64,000 nucleotides of DNA from Algibacter sp045066735 (GTDB lineage: Bacteria; Bacteroidota; Bacteroidia; Flavobacteriales; Flavobacteriaceae). Positions 52,341 to 61,800 of this stretch are shown here, in pieces (within the stretch, counting starts at the first letter, position 1; each line of letters starts with the position of its first letter). The stretch lies in the NCBI RefSeq assembly GCF_045066735.1, contig NZ_JBISHH010000004.1, forward strand, positions 139,909-203,908. The letters are read 5' to 3'. The notes below the pieces were generated by a model. The model was given only the letters and a program-made list of their open reading frames with translations. It made no database searches and was not told the origin of the DNA. The position numbers were made by a program, and so were the translations under genes.

Positions 52341-52348
52341 TATCTTTG
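52341..52348 (+). promoter_or_regulatory. Probable -7 box (TATCTTTG) setting the start at 52382
   Basis: TATCTTTG matches TAnnTTTG. The TTG at 52337 overlaps this box and cannot be the translation start, so the ATG at 52382 is used. Confidence 0.5.
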
Positions 52349-52381
52349 AATGTCTTTAGTTGTAATAATTCAATAAAAAAC

Positions 52382-52951
52382 ATGAAGAAACTTATATTTT
52401 TAATACTTATTATTTCCATTGTTTTTGCGCACTTCGATGGACAGGGCCGTAAACATAGTAATAATCGTGATGTTTTACAAAGCGCGGATTTATTAGAGTC
52501 TTTTTCTAAAAAAGTAAAGTTTACACCTAATGAACCTGTTGAAATCATAACTGATACTATTTTAAGCACTGGCTTTGAAGTGAAATTAAAATACCATTCG
52601 CTTGAAAATAACTTTATATCTCATACTACCACAGCAGAAGATCTTAGCATTAAAGAAACGCATTACAAAGATTTTGAAGCAGAGTTGAGGCTTTTAATAC
52701 ATGGCAAATTAGTAACCGAAGGTTTAATAAATAAAAGTTTGTTTGAAAGCTACGCTAATGCGGAATTTTGGAAGCATGCCATTATGCAACACGTTTGGAT
52801 AGATTATCAAAATTCTACAGAGCAGTATGTGCAGTTAAACACCTCTTTTCGCGTTCTAGAAACCGAAACTTATAAAGACTTCAGTATTTTAATTAATTCC
52901 TTAGGATCAATTAAAATTAAAGAAATAAATTTGCTCTCAAATACCATTTAA
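52382..52951 (+). CDS. Exported protein of unknown function, upstream of miaE
   Basis: Starting at MKKLIFLILIISIVFAHFDG, the protein has 189 residues with a signal peptide (1-20). The remainder (LQSADLLESFSKKVKFTPNE, FEVKLKYHSLENNFISHTTT, FEAELRLLIHGKLVTEGLIN) is alpha/beta with no domain I recognise. It could be periplasmic or surface-exposed. It stops 1 bp before the miaE ATG and is probably co-transcribed, which is unusual company for a tRNA enzyme. Confidence 0.65.
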   Translation: MKKLIFLILIISIVFAHFDGQGRKHSNNRDVLQSADLLESFSKKVKFTPNEPVEIITDTILSTGFEVKLKYHSLENNFISHTTTAEDLSIKETHYKDFEAELRLLIHGKLVTEGLINKSLFESYANAEFWKHAIMQHVWIDYQNSTEQYVQLNTSFRVLETETYKDFSILINSLGSIKIKEINLLSNTI

Positions 52952-52952
52952 T

Positions 52953-53534
52953 ATGTTAGGCTTAAAATTACCAACCGACCCACGCTGGGTAAATATTGTA
53001 GAAAAAAATATTAAAGAAATATTAATCGATCATGCCTTTTGTGAACAAAAAGCGACGAGTACGGCTATTTCATTAATTGTTAGTTTTCCTGAATACACCG
53101 AGTTGGTGCAAGAAATGGTAGCTTTGGTAAAAGAAGAAATTAGCCATTTTAAAATGGTACATGATAAAATTTTGGAGCGTGGTTGGGTTTTAGGACGCGA
53201 TCGTCGTGATGACTACGTTATTGAGCTTTTAAAATTTTTCCCTAAGGGTGGAAGTCGAACAACCCAATTGGTGCATAGATTGTTGTATGCTGCTTTAATT
53301 GAAGCTAGAAGTTGTGAGCGTTTTAGATTACTTTCGATAGAACTAGAAGATAAAGAACTTGCTGAATTCTACAGAAATTTAATGGTAAGTGAAGCTAACC
53401 ATTATACCATGTTTTTAGGTTTTGCAAGACAATATGGCGAAAAAAAAGAAGTTGACACCAAATGGCAGCAACTTCTTGAATATGAAGCTAAAATTATGTT
53501 GAACTTAAGTAAGTCTGAAACTATACATGGGTAA
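52953..53534 (+). CDS. miaE: tRNA 2-methylthio-N6-isopentenyladenosine hydroxylase
   Basis: The 193-residue di-iron monooxygenase hydroxylates the isopentenyl group of the modified A37 of tRNAs. The ferritin-like helices carry the iron-ligand motifs: FCEQKATSTAISL, KEEISHFKMVHD, LIEARSCERFRLLS and SEANHYTMFLG. Length and the start LKLPTDPRWVNIVEKNI match MiaE. It follows the exported-protein gene by 1 bp. Confidence 0.92.
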   Translation: MLGLKLPTDPRWVNIVEKNIKEILIDHAFCEQKATSTAISLIVSFPEYTELVQEMVALVKEEISHFKMVHDKILERGWVLGRDRRDDYVIELLKFFPKGGSRTTQLVHRLLYAALIEARSCERFRLLSIELEDKELAEFYRNLMVSEANHYTMFLGFARQYGEKKEVDTKWQQLLEYEAKIMLNLSKSETIHG

Positions 53535-53578
53535 AACCAAAATAATTAGACTAAATTAAGCCGCATAATTCCTTTTAC

Positions 53579-54106
53579 TTAAAATTTATAACCAACTCCA
53601 ATTTGGATATTTCTATTTCTGGCTGCAATACCTAAATTTTCATCAAAAATATTAGAAAAACCGTAAGTATATCTAATATCTGCAAAAAGCATTAAGTTAA
53701 TTTTATACTCTACAGAAGCTAATCCAGAATATGCAAAATTACGAATGCCATCCTCGAATTTATGCACTTTTAACCCTACTTGTGGACCAACACCCGCATG
53801 GAATTTTTCACTTATTCTATAACGAAGTAAAATAGGCACTTGTAAATAATCTAGATTAATTCTTTCATCTTTTGCTCCTTCTGCAGAAAATTGAAATTCC
53901 GGCATTAATGAAAGTGTTTTATTTAGGCTAATTGTTGCAAAAGCTCCAAAATAAACACTATTTCTGTGCTTATTTTCAATAGTATAAGGATCGTCGAAAT
54001 CTAAATTAGAAATATTATAACCACCACGAACACCGTATTTTACATCTTGTGAAAAACCGTAAAAAGATAGGCTTAATAATAGGGTAAAGAGTAATATTTT
54101 TTTCAT
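53579..54106 (-). CDS. Outer-membrane beta-barrel protein (OmpW/porin-like family)
   Basis: The start is placed at 54106 (MKKILLFTLLLSLSFYG), which gives a clean signal peptide; the upstream in-frame start at 54181 adds residues with no signal character. The 175-residue mature barrel has alternating strands (VKYGVRGGYNISNLDF, VYFGAFATISLNKTLSLMPE, AGVGPQVGLKVHKF) and a terminal aromatic strand NIQIGVGYKF, typical of small 8-stranded barrels. Function unknown. It may be a porin or adhesin. Confidence 0.85.
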   Translation of the reverse strand: MKKILLFTLLLSLSFYGFSQDVKYGVRGGYNISNLDFDDPYTIENKHRNSVYFGAFATISLNKTLSLMPEFQFSAEGAKDERINLDYLQVPILLRYRISEKFHAGVGPQVGLKVHKFEDGIRNFAYSGLASVEYKINLMLFADIRYTYGFSNIFDENLGIAARNRNIQIGVGYKF

Positions 54107-54205
54107 AATGAATAGGTTTGGGTTTGTAATTAAAACAATAATGTGTCTGCGAATATATATTATAAAATTAAAAGCGTACAATTAATGTAGGTAAAGTGCA
54201 ATATT

Positions 54206-55111
54206 TTACTGTGTAATACTCGATACTGTATCATAGTAAATACTTTTTATGATACCATCTGCCAATCCTATTTTAGGAACGTAGATGTTTTTTGCTCCAC
54301 TCCACTTCATGGCAGACATATAAATTCGCATAGCAGGAATAATTACATCGGCTCTATCTTGATTTAAATCCAATTCAGTGATACGCTCTTCGTAAGAATA
54401 ACTTTGAAGGGTATTATAATAAGACGTCATGTAAAAATAAGTCAAAGGTTTTCCCATAGCCTTACCAGAAATTTTAAATATTTTATTAATATTTCCACCA
54501 GAACCAATAACTTCAATTTTGTCGTAAATTTTAGTATTAACATCAATCCAAGTTTGTAATTCTTGCCAGGTTTCTTTTTTCACCATATCGTTTAACAATC
54601 GAACAGTACCTATTTTAAAAGATCGTGAAATCACTTGTTTTCCATGGTCTATTACTGTGAATTCAGTACTTCCACCACCCACATCTACATAGAGGTATAT
54701 TTTATTTGGATCTATAAATTTATTTAAATCTGTTGCGGCAATTATAGCTGCTTCCTCTTCTCCATCGATAACATCAATCTGTATTCCTGCATGTTTTAAT
54801 ACGGCTTCCACAACCTTAGATCCATTATCCGATTCTCGCATAGCAGATGTGGCACAAGCTTTATACTTAACCACTTTGTGAGATTTCATAAGCAATTTAA
54901 AAGCTAGCATGGTATCAAGAATACGAGCAGTATTTTCTTTTGAAATTTTATTTTTGATAAACACATCGGCTCCTAAACGAATAGGTACACGAACCAACGA
55001 GTTTTTTTTAAATTGAACTGGTCTGCCCTTTTGCTCAATAATATTTGAAATTAACAGCCTAACTGCATTGGAACCAATATCTATGGCCGCGTATTTTTTT
55101 ATTGAAAGCAT
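54206..55111 (-). CDS. ppx: Ppx/GppA-family phosphatase (exopolyphosphatase)
   Basis: The 301-residue ASKHA-fold enzyme has the first phosphate loop YAAIDIGSNAVRLLI and the second YVDVGGGSTEFTVI; catalytic acid regions DGEEEAAII and the late IIPAMRIYMSAMKWSGA are present. It cleaves terminal phosphates from polyphosphate (or from pppGpp). It is shorter than E. coli Ppx, lacking the C-terminal HD-like domain. Its ATG is 1 bp after the ppk1 stop, so the pair is co-transcribed. Confidence 0.9.
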   Translation of the reverse strand: MLSIKKYAAIDIGSNAVRLLISNIIEQKGRPVQFKKNSLVRVPIRLGADVFIKNKISKENTARILDTMLAFKLLMKSHKVVKYKACATSAMRESDNGSKVVEAVLKHAGIQIDVIDGEEEAAIIAATDLNKFIDPNKIYLYVDVGGGSTEFTVIDHGKQVISRSFKIGTVRLLNDMVKKETWQELQTWIDVNTKIYDKIEVIGSGGNINKIFKISGKAMGKPLTYFYMTSYYNTLQSYSYEERITELDLNQDRADVIIPAMRIYMSAMKWSGAKNIYVPKIGLADGIIKSIYYDTVSSITQ

Positions 55112-55112
55112 A

Positions 55113-57179
55113 TTAGTTTTCTAATTTTTTAAGATAATAATCGTAAACAACAAATTGAGATCTCACTTGTTCTTTAGCACTTACTTTATATTCGTTTTCT
55201 TGTGAATCGTTCAATATTCTTGCTTTAACGTTATCGTTCCAACTAATATCAAAGGTTTCTATTATTTCTTTTTTAACATCTTCATCATAAATAGGGCAAC
55301 TTACTTCTACCCTATTTTCAATATTTCTACTCATCCAATCGGCAGACGAAATATAAATTTTCATGTCGCCATCATTTCCAAACATATATACTCTAGAATG
55401 CTCTAAAAATTTATCGACAACACTAATTACTTCAATATTCTCACTCATACCTTTAATTCCGGGGATGAGAGAACAAATACCACGTACAATCATTTGAATT
55501 TTTACACCTGCACGGCTAGCTTCATACAATTTATCAATCATGGTGTAACTTGACACACTATTCATTTTTAATCGTATTAAGCCTTGTTTGCCATTCTGCA
55601 CATGCTCAATCTCTCTATCAATTAATTTGAATATAGATTTTTGTGTATAGTGAGGAGATACAATTAAATGCTTATAACTATAAATTTTGTAATTAGCTTG
55701 GAAGAAACTAAATATTTTATTGACGTCTTTTAAAATACGCTGATCCGCTGTAAACAACGTGTAATCTGTATAAATTTTAGCTGTTGATTCATTAAAATTA
55801 CCTGTACTTATAAATCCATAGCGCTTAAGTTTTTTACCTTCTTCACGTTCTACAACACACATTTTACTATGCACTTTTAGACCAGCAACACCAAATATTA
55901 GGTTGATGCCTTCACTCTGCATTTGCTCAGCATAATCTATATTAGCTTGCTCATCGAACCTAGCACGTAGCTCAATAGATACAGTAACAGCTTTACCATT
56001 AATAGCCGCATTAATAAGAGCACTGGCTATATGCGAAATTTGCGCTAAACGATAAATAGTAATTTTTATGGTCTTCACCTTTGGATCTAAAGCGGCTTCG
56101 CGTAAAAACTTGACAACGTATGAAAAAGTTTGATAAGGTGCGTAAAGCAAATAATCCTTCTTGGTAATAGCCTGAAAGATACTTTCTTGAAAACTAAGCC
56201 CTTTTATTAGTAAAGGTTCTATTTTATCATAAAGTAAATCTTGCCTACCTAAACTCGGGAAGCCCATATAATCTCTACGATTATGGTATCGACCACCAGG
56301 AATAATACTATCAGTATCATCAATTCCCATTTTAGACATTAAATACTGTAACGTTTCTTTATGTATGGTTTTATCATACACAAAACGCACAGGTTCGCCA
56401 ACTTGGCGGTGCTTTACACTATCTGATATTTTATCGATAAAACTTTTACTTAAATCGCTATCAAAATCCAATTCACCATCTCTAGTAATTTTGATCATAT
56501 GCGCAGAAATGGTTTTGTAATCGAAAATATTAAAAATATCTCTTAAGCAATATCGTAATAAATCATCTATTAATATAATATAACTCTTATTACCCTGTTT
56601 TGGCAACTCTACAAAACGGTCTATAGATTTTGGTATTTCTATTAAAGCGAATTGCTTTTTATCCCCAGCCATAAGCATACGAACCGCCAAATATGCCGCA
56701 CTATCCTTTAAATTTGGTAGTACTACCAAATCGTTAAGAATTATGGTAACTAAAGCCGGACTTACCGTTTTAATAAAATAATTACTTATAAAATCATGCT
56801 GAGAAGGATCAATTTGAGTTTCATTTATAATATAAATATCCTCTTTTTCTAATTTAGACTTAATGGTGTTTAAAATATCTAAACTTTCACTTTGTTGCTT
56901 TATTACAATTTGAGTAATTATATCCAGCAACTCTTTAGCTTTTATACCACCTAACTCATTTTTACCACCTTTACCGGCTTCTACAATACGTTTTACTGTG
57001 GCGTAACGAACTTTAAAAAATTCATCTAAATTATTAGAAAAAATCCCTAAAAAACGTAAACGTTCTATGAGAGGTACATTACTGCAAGAAGCCTCTTGCA
57101 ATACTCTTGCATTAAATTGTAACCAGCTTATTTCTCTATTTATATAGCTGTTATTATGGACAGGTTCAGTTTTTATCAT
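55113..57179 (-). CDS. ppk1: Polyphosphate kinase 1
   Basis: Starting at the ATG 57179 (MIKTEPVHNNSYINREISW), chosen because a promoter box at 57209-57216 predicts a transcript start too close to the alternative ATG at 57200. The 688-residue enzyme makes polyphosphate from ATP. It shows the N-terminal INREISWLQFN, RLRFLGIFSNNLDEFF, the phospho-His region LKVHSKMCVVERE, the second phospholipase-D-like His LEHSRVYMFGN and SADWMSRNIENRVEV. It is followed by ppx, so both synthesis and breakdown share one transcript. Confidence 0.94.
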   Translation of the reverse strand: MIKTEPVHNNSYINREISWLQFNARVLQEASCSNVPLIERLRFLGIFSNNLDEFFKVRYATVKRIVEAGKGGKNELGGIKAKELLDIITQIVIKQQSESLDILNTIKSKLEKEDIYIINETQIDPSQHDFISNYFIKTVSPALVTIILNDLVVLPNLKDSAAYLAVRMLMAGDKKQFALIEIPKSIDRFVELPKQGNKSYIILIDDLLRYCLRDIFNIFDYKTISAHMIKITRDGELDFDSDLSKSFIDKISDSVKHRQVGEPVRFVYDKTIHKETLQYLMSKMGIDDTDSIIPGGRYHNRRDYMGFPSLGRQDLLYDKIEPLLIKGLSFQESIFQAITKKDYLLYAPYQTFSYVVKFLREAALDPKVKTIKITIYRLAQISHIASALINAAINGKAVTVSIELRARFDEQANIDYAEQMQSEGINLIFGVAGLKVHSKMCVVEREEGKKLKRYGFISTGNFNESTAKIYTDYTLFTADQRILKDVNKIFSFFQANYKIYSYKHLIVSPHYTQKSIFKLIDREIEHVQNGKQGLIRLKMNSVSSYTMIDKLYEASRAGVKIQMIVRGICSLIPGIKGMSENIEVISVVDKFLEHSRVYMFGNDGDMKIYISSADWMSRNIENRVEVSCPIYDEDVKKEIIETFDISWNDNVKARILNDSQENEYKVSAKEQVRSQFVVYDYYLKKLEN

Positions 57180-57208
57180 TGTAATTTTAATTGAAAACAT
57201 GTAAAAAA

Positions 57209-57216
57209 CAAATATA
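57209..57216 (-). promoter_or_regulatory. Probable -7 box (TATATTTG) of ppk1-ppx
   Basis: TATATTTG on the minus strand predicts a start near 57202, fitting the ATG at 57179 with a 23-base leader. Confidence 0.4.
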
Positions 57217-57356
57217 TTCTATTTACATGTAAAAAGACAGTAATTTTGAGTTATCAAATATTTAAATTTAAAGAAATATTTTACTATTTCGACCATAATT
57301 AAACACCAATTATCGAAGATTTATAAAAAACAAAAACATAAAAAACCTTAACTAAC

Positions 57357-57842
57357 TTATTTTAAGTCTTTTGGATAAATTATAGTTATGGTATCTCCGT
57401 TTTTTATCGCCTCCCAATCATTAACATTAAAATTTATAATAACAACGCCACAAGTAGCAACATTATCAATAAATTTATCTCCAAACTGATTTACAAAGGC
57501 TGTAATAGCATGATTATGACCAAAAACCATTAAGGTATTCACAGCTTTTGAACAGGATTTTATAACCCGAGTTAATAATTCGCCAGAAAAGTCATACACC
57601 TCATGGTTGTACTGAATTTTTTCCGAAGGAATTTCAAGATTAGAAATAAATATTTCTGCTGTTGTTTTTGCTCGTATGGCATCACTAGAAATCACTAAAT
57701 CAGGCAATAAAAGATAATCTTGAAAATGATTAGACACAAGGTTTGCGTCCTCCAACCCGCGTTTATTTAAGGGGCGTTCATGATCGATTACATCATGTTT
57801 CCATGAAGATTTAGCGTGACGTATTAGTATTAATTTTTTCAT
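57357..57842 (-). CDS. SixA-like histidine phosphatase
   Basis: The 161-residue phosphohistidine-type phosphatase has the catalytic LILIRHAKSSWKH (RHG motif), HERPLNKRGLEDA, the second-half VFGHNHAI, and length like SixA. Family members remove phosphate from phosphohistidine or small phosphates. It precedes ppk1-ppx on the same strand by 157 bp with a box upstream of ppk1, so the block is probably two units. A link to polyphosphate metabolism is inferred from position. Confidence 0.87.
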   Translation of the reverse strand: MKKLILIRHAKSSWKHDVIDHERPLNKRGLEDANLVSNHFQDYLLLPDLVISSDAIRAKTTAEIFISNLEIPSEKIQYNHEVYDFSGELLTRVIKSCSKAVNTLMVFGHNHAITAFVNQFGDKFIDNVATCGVVIINFNVNDWEAIKNGDTITIIYPKDLK

Positions 57843-58117
57843 TTTTATCGATAAAAATCAAATTACATCGACAAATAGTTGTTTTACTTGCTGAAATTCG
57901 ATTTATTTGTACATAAATTTATTAAAAAAAATGAGTTGCTCAGAGTTTTACTAAATTATATTTAAAAGAAGTAAGACCTATCGTTCAAAATGTACTAATA
58001 ACCGATTAAGTGAAACGCACTTAACCTTACAACGAGTTTATGAGTGATTTACCATTTATATTTGATTAACATGCTTTCAATGCTTTCTTTTGATGAACCT
58101 ATAAAATAGCAAAAATT
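57843..58117. other. AT-rich intergenic region before the adhesin block
   Basis: Apart from a promoter-like TATATTTG (58057-58064), nothing recognisable. Confidence 0.4.
58057..58064 (+). promoter_or_regulatory. Possible -7 box (TATATTTG)
   Basis: TATATTTG fits TAnnTTTG and lies 54 bases before the 36-aa open frame. No clear -33 TTG. Confidence 0.35.
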
Positions 58118-58228
58118 ATGACCCCAAATCTAATTTTAAACCTAATATCAGCATTGTTTTGCAGTGCTTTGGCATTTTGGTTCTTCCCTAAGAAGACTTT
58201 GAACATATTATTTGAAAGACACAAATAG
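58118..58228 (+). CDS. Possible 36-aa membrane peptide
   Basis: The frame reads MTPNLILNLISALFCSALAFWFFPKKTL (28 residues, only by position 58118-58201) and ends FERHK. It has one hydrophobic helix (about 5-23), then a Pro-Lys-Lys cytoplasmic-type end. A promoter-like box lies 54 bases upstream. It is not a known family. Chance occurrence in AT-rich DNA is possible, but composition (one clean helix with charged tail) is like known small membrane proteins. Confidence 0.4.
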   Translation: MTPNLILNLISALFCSALAFWFFPKKTLNILFERHK

Positions 58229-58296
58229 TGCATACCTGAGACTAGTTTGAAGGGAGATGTGCCCTAATGTGTTATTATATATTAAAAATTGACTGA

Positions 58297-58833
58297 ATGA
58301 TTATGAAAAACAACTTATCTCACCTACTTAAAAGTATAACGCTGTTTTGCGCTATAGTGCTTTTATCTAATCACGAAAGTAATGCTCAAGAAAATGGGAT
58401 TTACGAGTTAAATGCATCTAGCCAATTTTCTAGGGCAACATCTAGTAAATCTAAAACTACAAATACGAGAACCGAATTTTATAATCTTTCTCAAAAATTG
58501 CATCCAACAGCATATTTAGCTAAAAATAGGTTAAAAAATAAATACGGCGACGGTGATGTTGTAAAACTATCTTTAGATGACGTTGCTTCTCTAGATTTAG
58601 TAAAGCAAGATGAATCAAACTATAATAATGTGGAATTAATTACAATAACCTTAAAACGTTTTAGTGACTTAAATACACCCATAAATTTATCTACCACCTC
58701 TGGATTAGCGAAATTAAAGTATCTTTATATAAGATGCCTTTTTGATTGTAATAACGAACAAATAAAAGGTTTTGTAAAAAACATCTCGAACAGTAATGTA
58801 CGTGTGTTTTACACATCTGCTAGACCTTCATAA
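58297..58833 (+). CDS. Exported protein of unknown function upstream of the adhesin
   Basis: The 178-residue protein has two possible starts (58297 and 58303, MIMKNNL). A signal peptide (hydrophobic KSITLFCAIVLLSNH, cleavage after SNAQ) precedes a Ser/Thr/Asn-rich linker (about 35-60) and a C-terminal part with VVKLSLDDVASLDLVKQDE and ELITITLKRFSDLNTPINLS, which resembles a leucine-rich-repeat-like or beta-solenoid strand pattern. Two Cys near the end (YIRCLFDCNNE) could form a disulfide. It precedes the giant adhesin by 31 bp and may be co-expressed and act with it. Confidence 0.65.
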   Translation: MIMKNNLSHLLKSITLFCAIVLLSNHESNAQENGIYELNASSQFSRATSSKSKTTNTRTEFYNLSQKLHPTAYLAKNRLKNKYGDGDVVKLSLDDVASLDLVKQDESNYNNVELITITLKRFSDLNTPINLSTTSGLAKLKYLYIRCLFDCNNEQIKGFVKNISNSNVRVFYTSARPS

Positions 58834-58864
58834 CATAATATTTCGATTTTAATAAAATTAAGAA

Positions 58865-61800
58865 ATGAAAAAAATCTACTCAAAACAATTTTCAGTATTT
58901 AACACATCACTTCATTTGATGTGTTTTGCTGTATTGCTTCTCTTATCAGTTTTTAAAGGTTATAGCCAGGTAATTGTTGACTTTACTCCAAGACAAAGTT
59001 CTTTTAATATACAAGGTGATTTTTCTATGATTGGAAACACCAACCTTACCCTAGCAGATTATGATGATACCTCTAGTAATGGTGAAGACATGATTTATGT
59101 GGATATCGATGGTGATACTAGAACATTTAACTCTTCATCTTCTCAATTGGAATTTTCAACTGAAAATGGTGCTCTTCCAGAATGTTCAAATATTATATAT
59201 GCTGGTCTTTATTGGACGGGTAGATCTAGTCTTGATGGTGCAGATGCAAATGATGATGGTGACGGAAACTCAAATACATTTTCTGTAACAAAAGATGGTA
59301 CAACTAAGGTGTTTGATAAAACTAAAGTTTTGTTTAAAGGCCCTGGTTTTGGTTATCAAGAAATTACGGCTACAGGAATTCAATTTCCTGATAATGCATC
59401 TAACAATATGTATGCGGCTTATGCCGATGTTACTCAAATTGTTATTGACAATGGTGGTGCAGGTACCTATACTGTTGGAGATATTGCAACTATTGAAGGT
59501 AATGGTTACCCAACTGGTTATTATGGTGGTTGGGGTTTAGTTGTTGTTTATGATAACTATAAAATGAAATGGCGTGATATTACTGTTTTTGATGGATTTG
59601 CTTATGTAAGTTCTGGTGGAGGAAACCAATTTATCGATATAAATGGATTTAAAGCTGTTGAAAACGGCGATGTTAATATTAAGTTTGGTGTTATGGCCGG
59701 TGAGGGTGATGTTGGAGTTGGTGGAGACCGACTGTCTATTATTATCCCGAATGCAGGTGATGATAAAGATAATCTTTCTACTTTAGATGATAATAGTTAT
59801 CGAGATTTAGTGCACCCAGGAAATGTTGACAGTAACTTTTTTAATTCTTCTATTTATACACATGGTGGCGTTCCCGGAAAACGAACTCCAGATTTAGCCA
59901 ATAATACAGGTGTAGATATTGCGATGTTCAATATTGAGAATTCTGACAAATCTTTAATTCGAAACGGACAAGATTATACAAGATTTAAATATAACTCTAC
60001 TCAGGATACTTATATTATTTTTAATGCAACTTTTGCTGTAGATGCATATATTCCAGAACCTGAAGGTGTTTTAACAGCTACAACTGTTAGTGGATCACCA
60101 ACGAGTAGTTTAAATCCAACGGATCAAGCTGTTTATGCAATTGATATTAAAAATAGAGGGTCGGAAGCAACAGATAATACTACATTAACGATTCCGCTTC
60201 CAGATTCTGTTGATCCAGATAATTTAGATATCAATTATAAAACAAATACAGCTTATGTTCCTGTAACTTCTACTCCCACATATGTTAGTACCATTGGTAC
60301 TAATGGAGCTATTGTTTGGAATATTGGTACATTACCTGTACCACCAGATCCAGATATCATATTAGCTAGTATAAGCTTTTCTTTAACCGTAACAACAGAT
60401 TGCGAATTTTATGAAGATCGTACTGATAAATTTGTTTCCGTTAACGGGAAAATTAGTGGTGTTGGACAAACCTCGGGAGCACCATTCGACTTGACTTTAA
60501 TTCAAGGATATGAAATGTCTGGTAATTGTATTGGAGCAACCATAGCTGCACCAATAGTTATTCCTATTACATACAGAGATTATGTAAACTCACCTCCTAC
60601 TGGAGATGCTCCTGCTGCTGTTACAGTTGCATGTGGTGAAGAATTACCTTTGGCAGATATAACTTCGGTAACAAATTTACGAGATAACTCTGGTGATGTA
60701 CCTACTGTTGCTTTTGTAGACGATGTTTCTAATAACGCATCTCCTGAAATTATTACAAGAACATATAGTATTTCTGACGAATGTGGTAATGTTACCAATG
60801 TAACTCAAGAAATTACTAGAATGCCATCTCCACCTCCAACAGCAATTTGTCAAGATTTTGCAGTTACACTCGACGCTAGTGGAAATGCTACAATAACAGC
60901 AGATCAAATAAATAACGGGTCTTCTGCATGTAGTGGGGGTGTCACGTTGTCTGTTTCACCATCTACATTTACATGCTCTAATGTTGGTGCCAATACAGTA
61001 ACCCTTACCGTTACAGATGAAGGCGGACAAACGTCTACTTGCACATCAACCGTTACGGTAACTGATGATATAGATCCTGTAGCACTTTGCCAAAATGCAA
61101 CAATTTATTTAAATGCTGCTGGCGGAGCTACTCTAGATCCAAGTGATATTGATGCTGGTTCTAATGATATTTGTGGAATTAAAACTTTAGAAGTTGATAA
61201 GGAATCTTTTACTTGTGCAGATCTAGGTAGCAATACCGTAACGCTTACAGTAACTGATAATAATGACAACGTTTCCACTTGTACTGCTGAAGTTATTGTT
61301 GAAGATAACGTTCCTCCAACAGCTATATGTACAAACATTACTATACAACTAGATGCTTCAGGTAGTGCTAGTATTGTTCCTGAAGATATAGACGGTGGAT
61401 CTAGCGATAATTGTACAACAATTACACTTTCTGCTTCTCAAAGTACTTTTGACTGTACTAATTTAGGTGAGAACTCTGTAATATTAACGGTTACAGATGG
61501 TAACAATTTAGAAAGTACGTGTACAGCTTTAGTTACCGTTGAAGATAATGTGGCTCCGGAAGCCATATGTTTTAGTGATATTGATGTTGCTATTGATAGT
61601 GCTGGTAATGCTTCAATTTCTGTAGCTGATATCAATAATGGATCAACTGATAATTGCTCTATTGACACCATCACTATTGATCAAACAGAATTTGATTGTT
61701 CCAATCTTGGAGCTAATACCGTAACATTAACGGTTACTGATACATCAGGAAACATTGATACGTGTACAACCACAGTTAATATTGTCGATAATCAGGGGCC

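Noticed and set aside
59097..59540. Two plus-strand frames of 63 and 81 codons
   Set aside because: They overlap the adhesin N-terminus in another frame and have low-complexity Leu/Met/Val composition.
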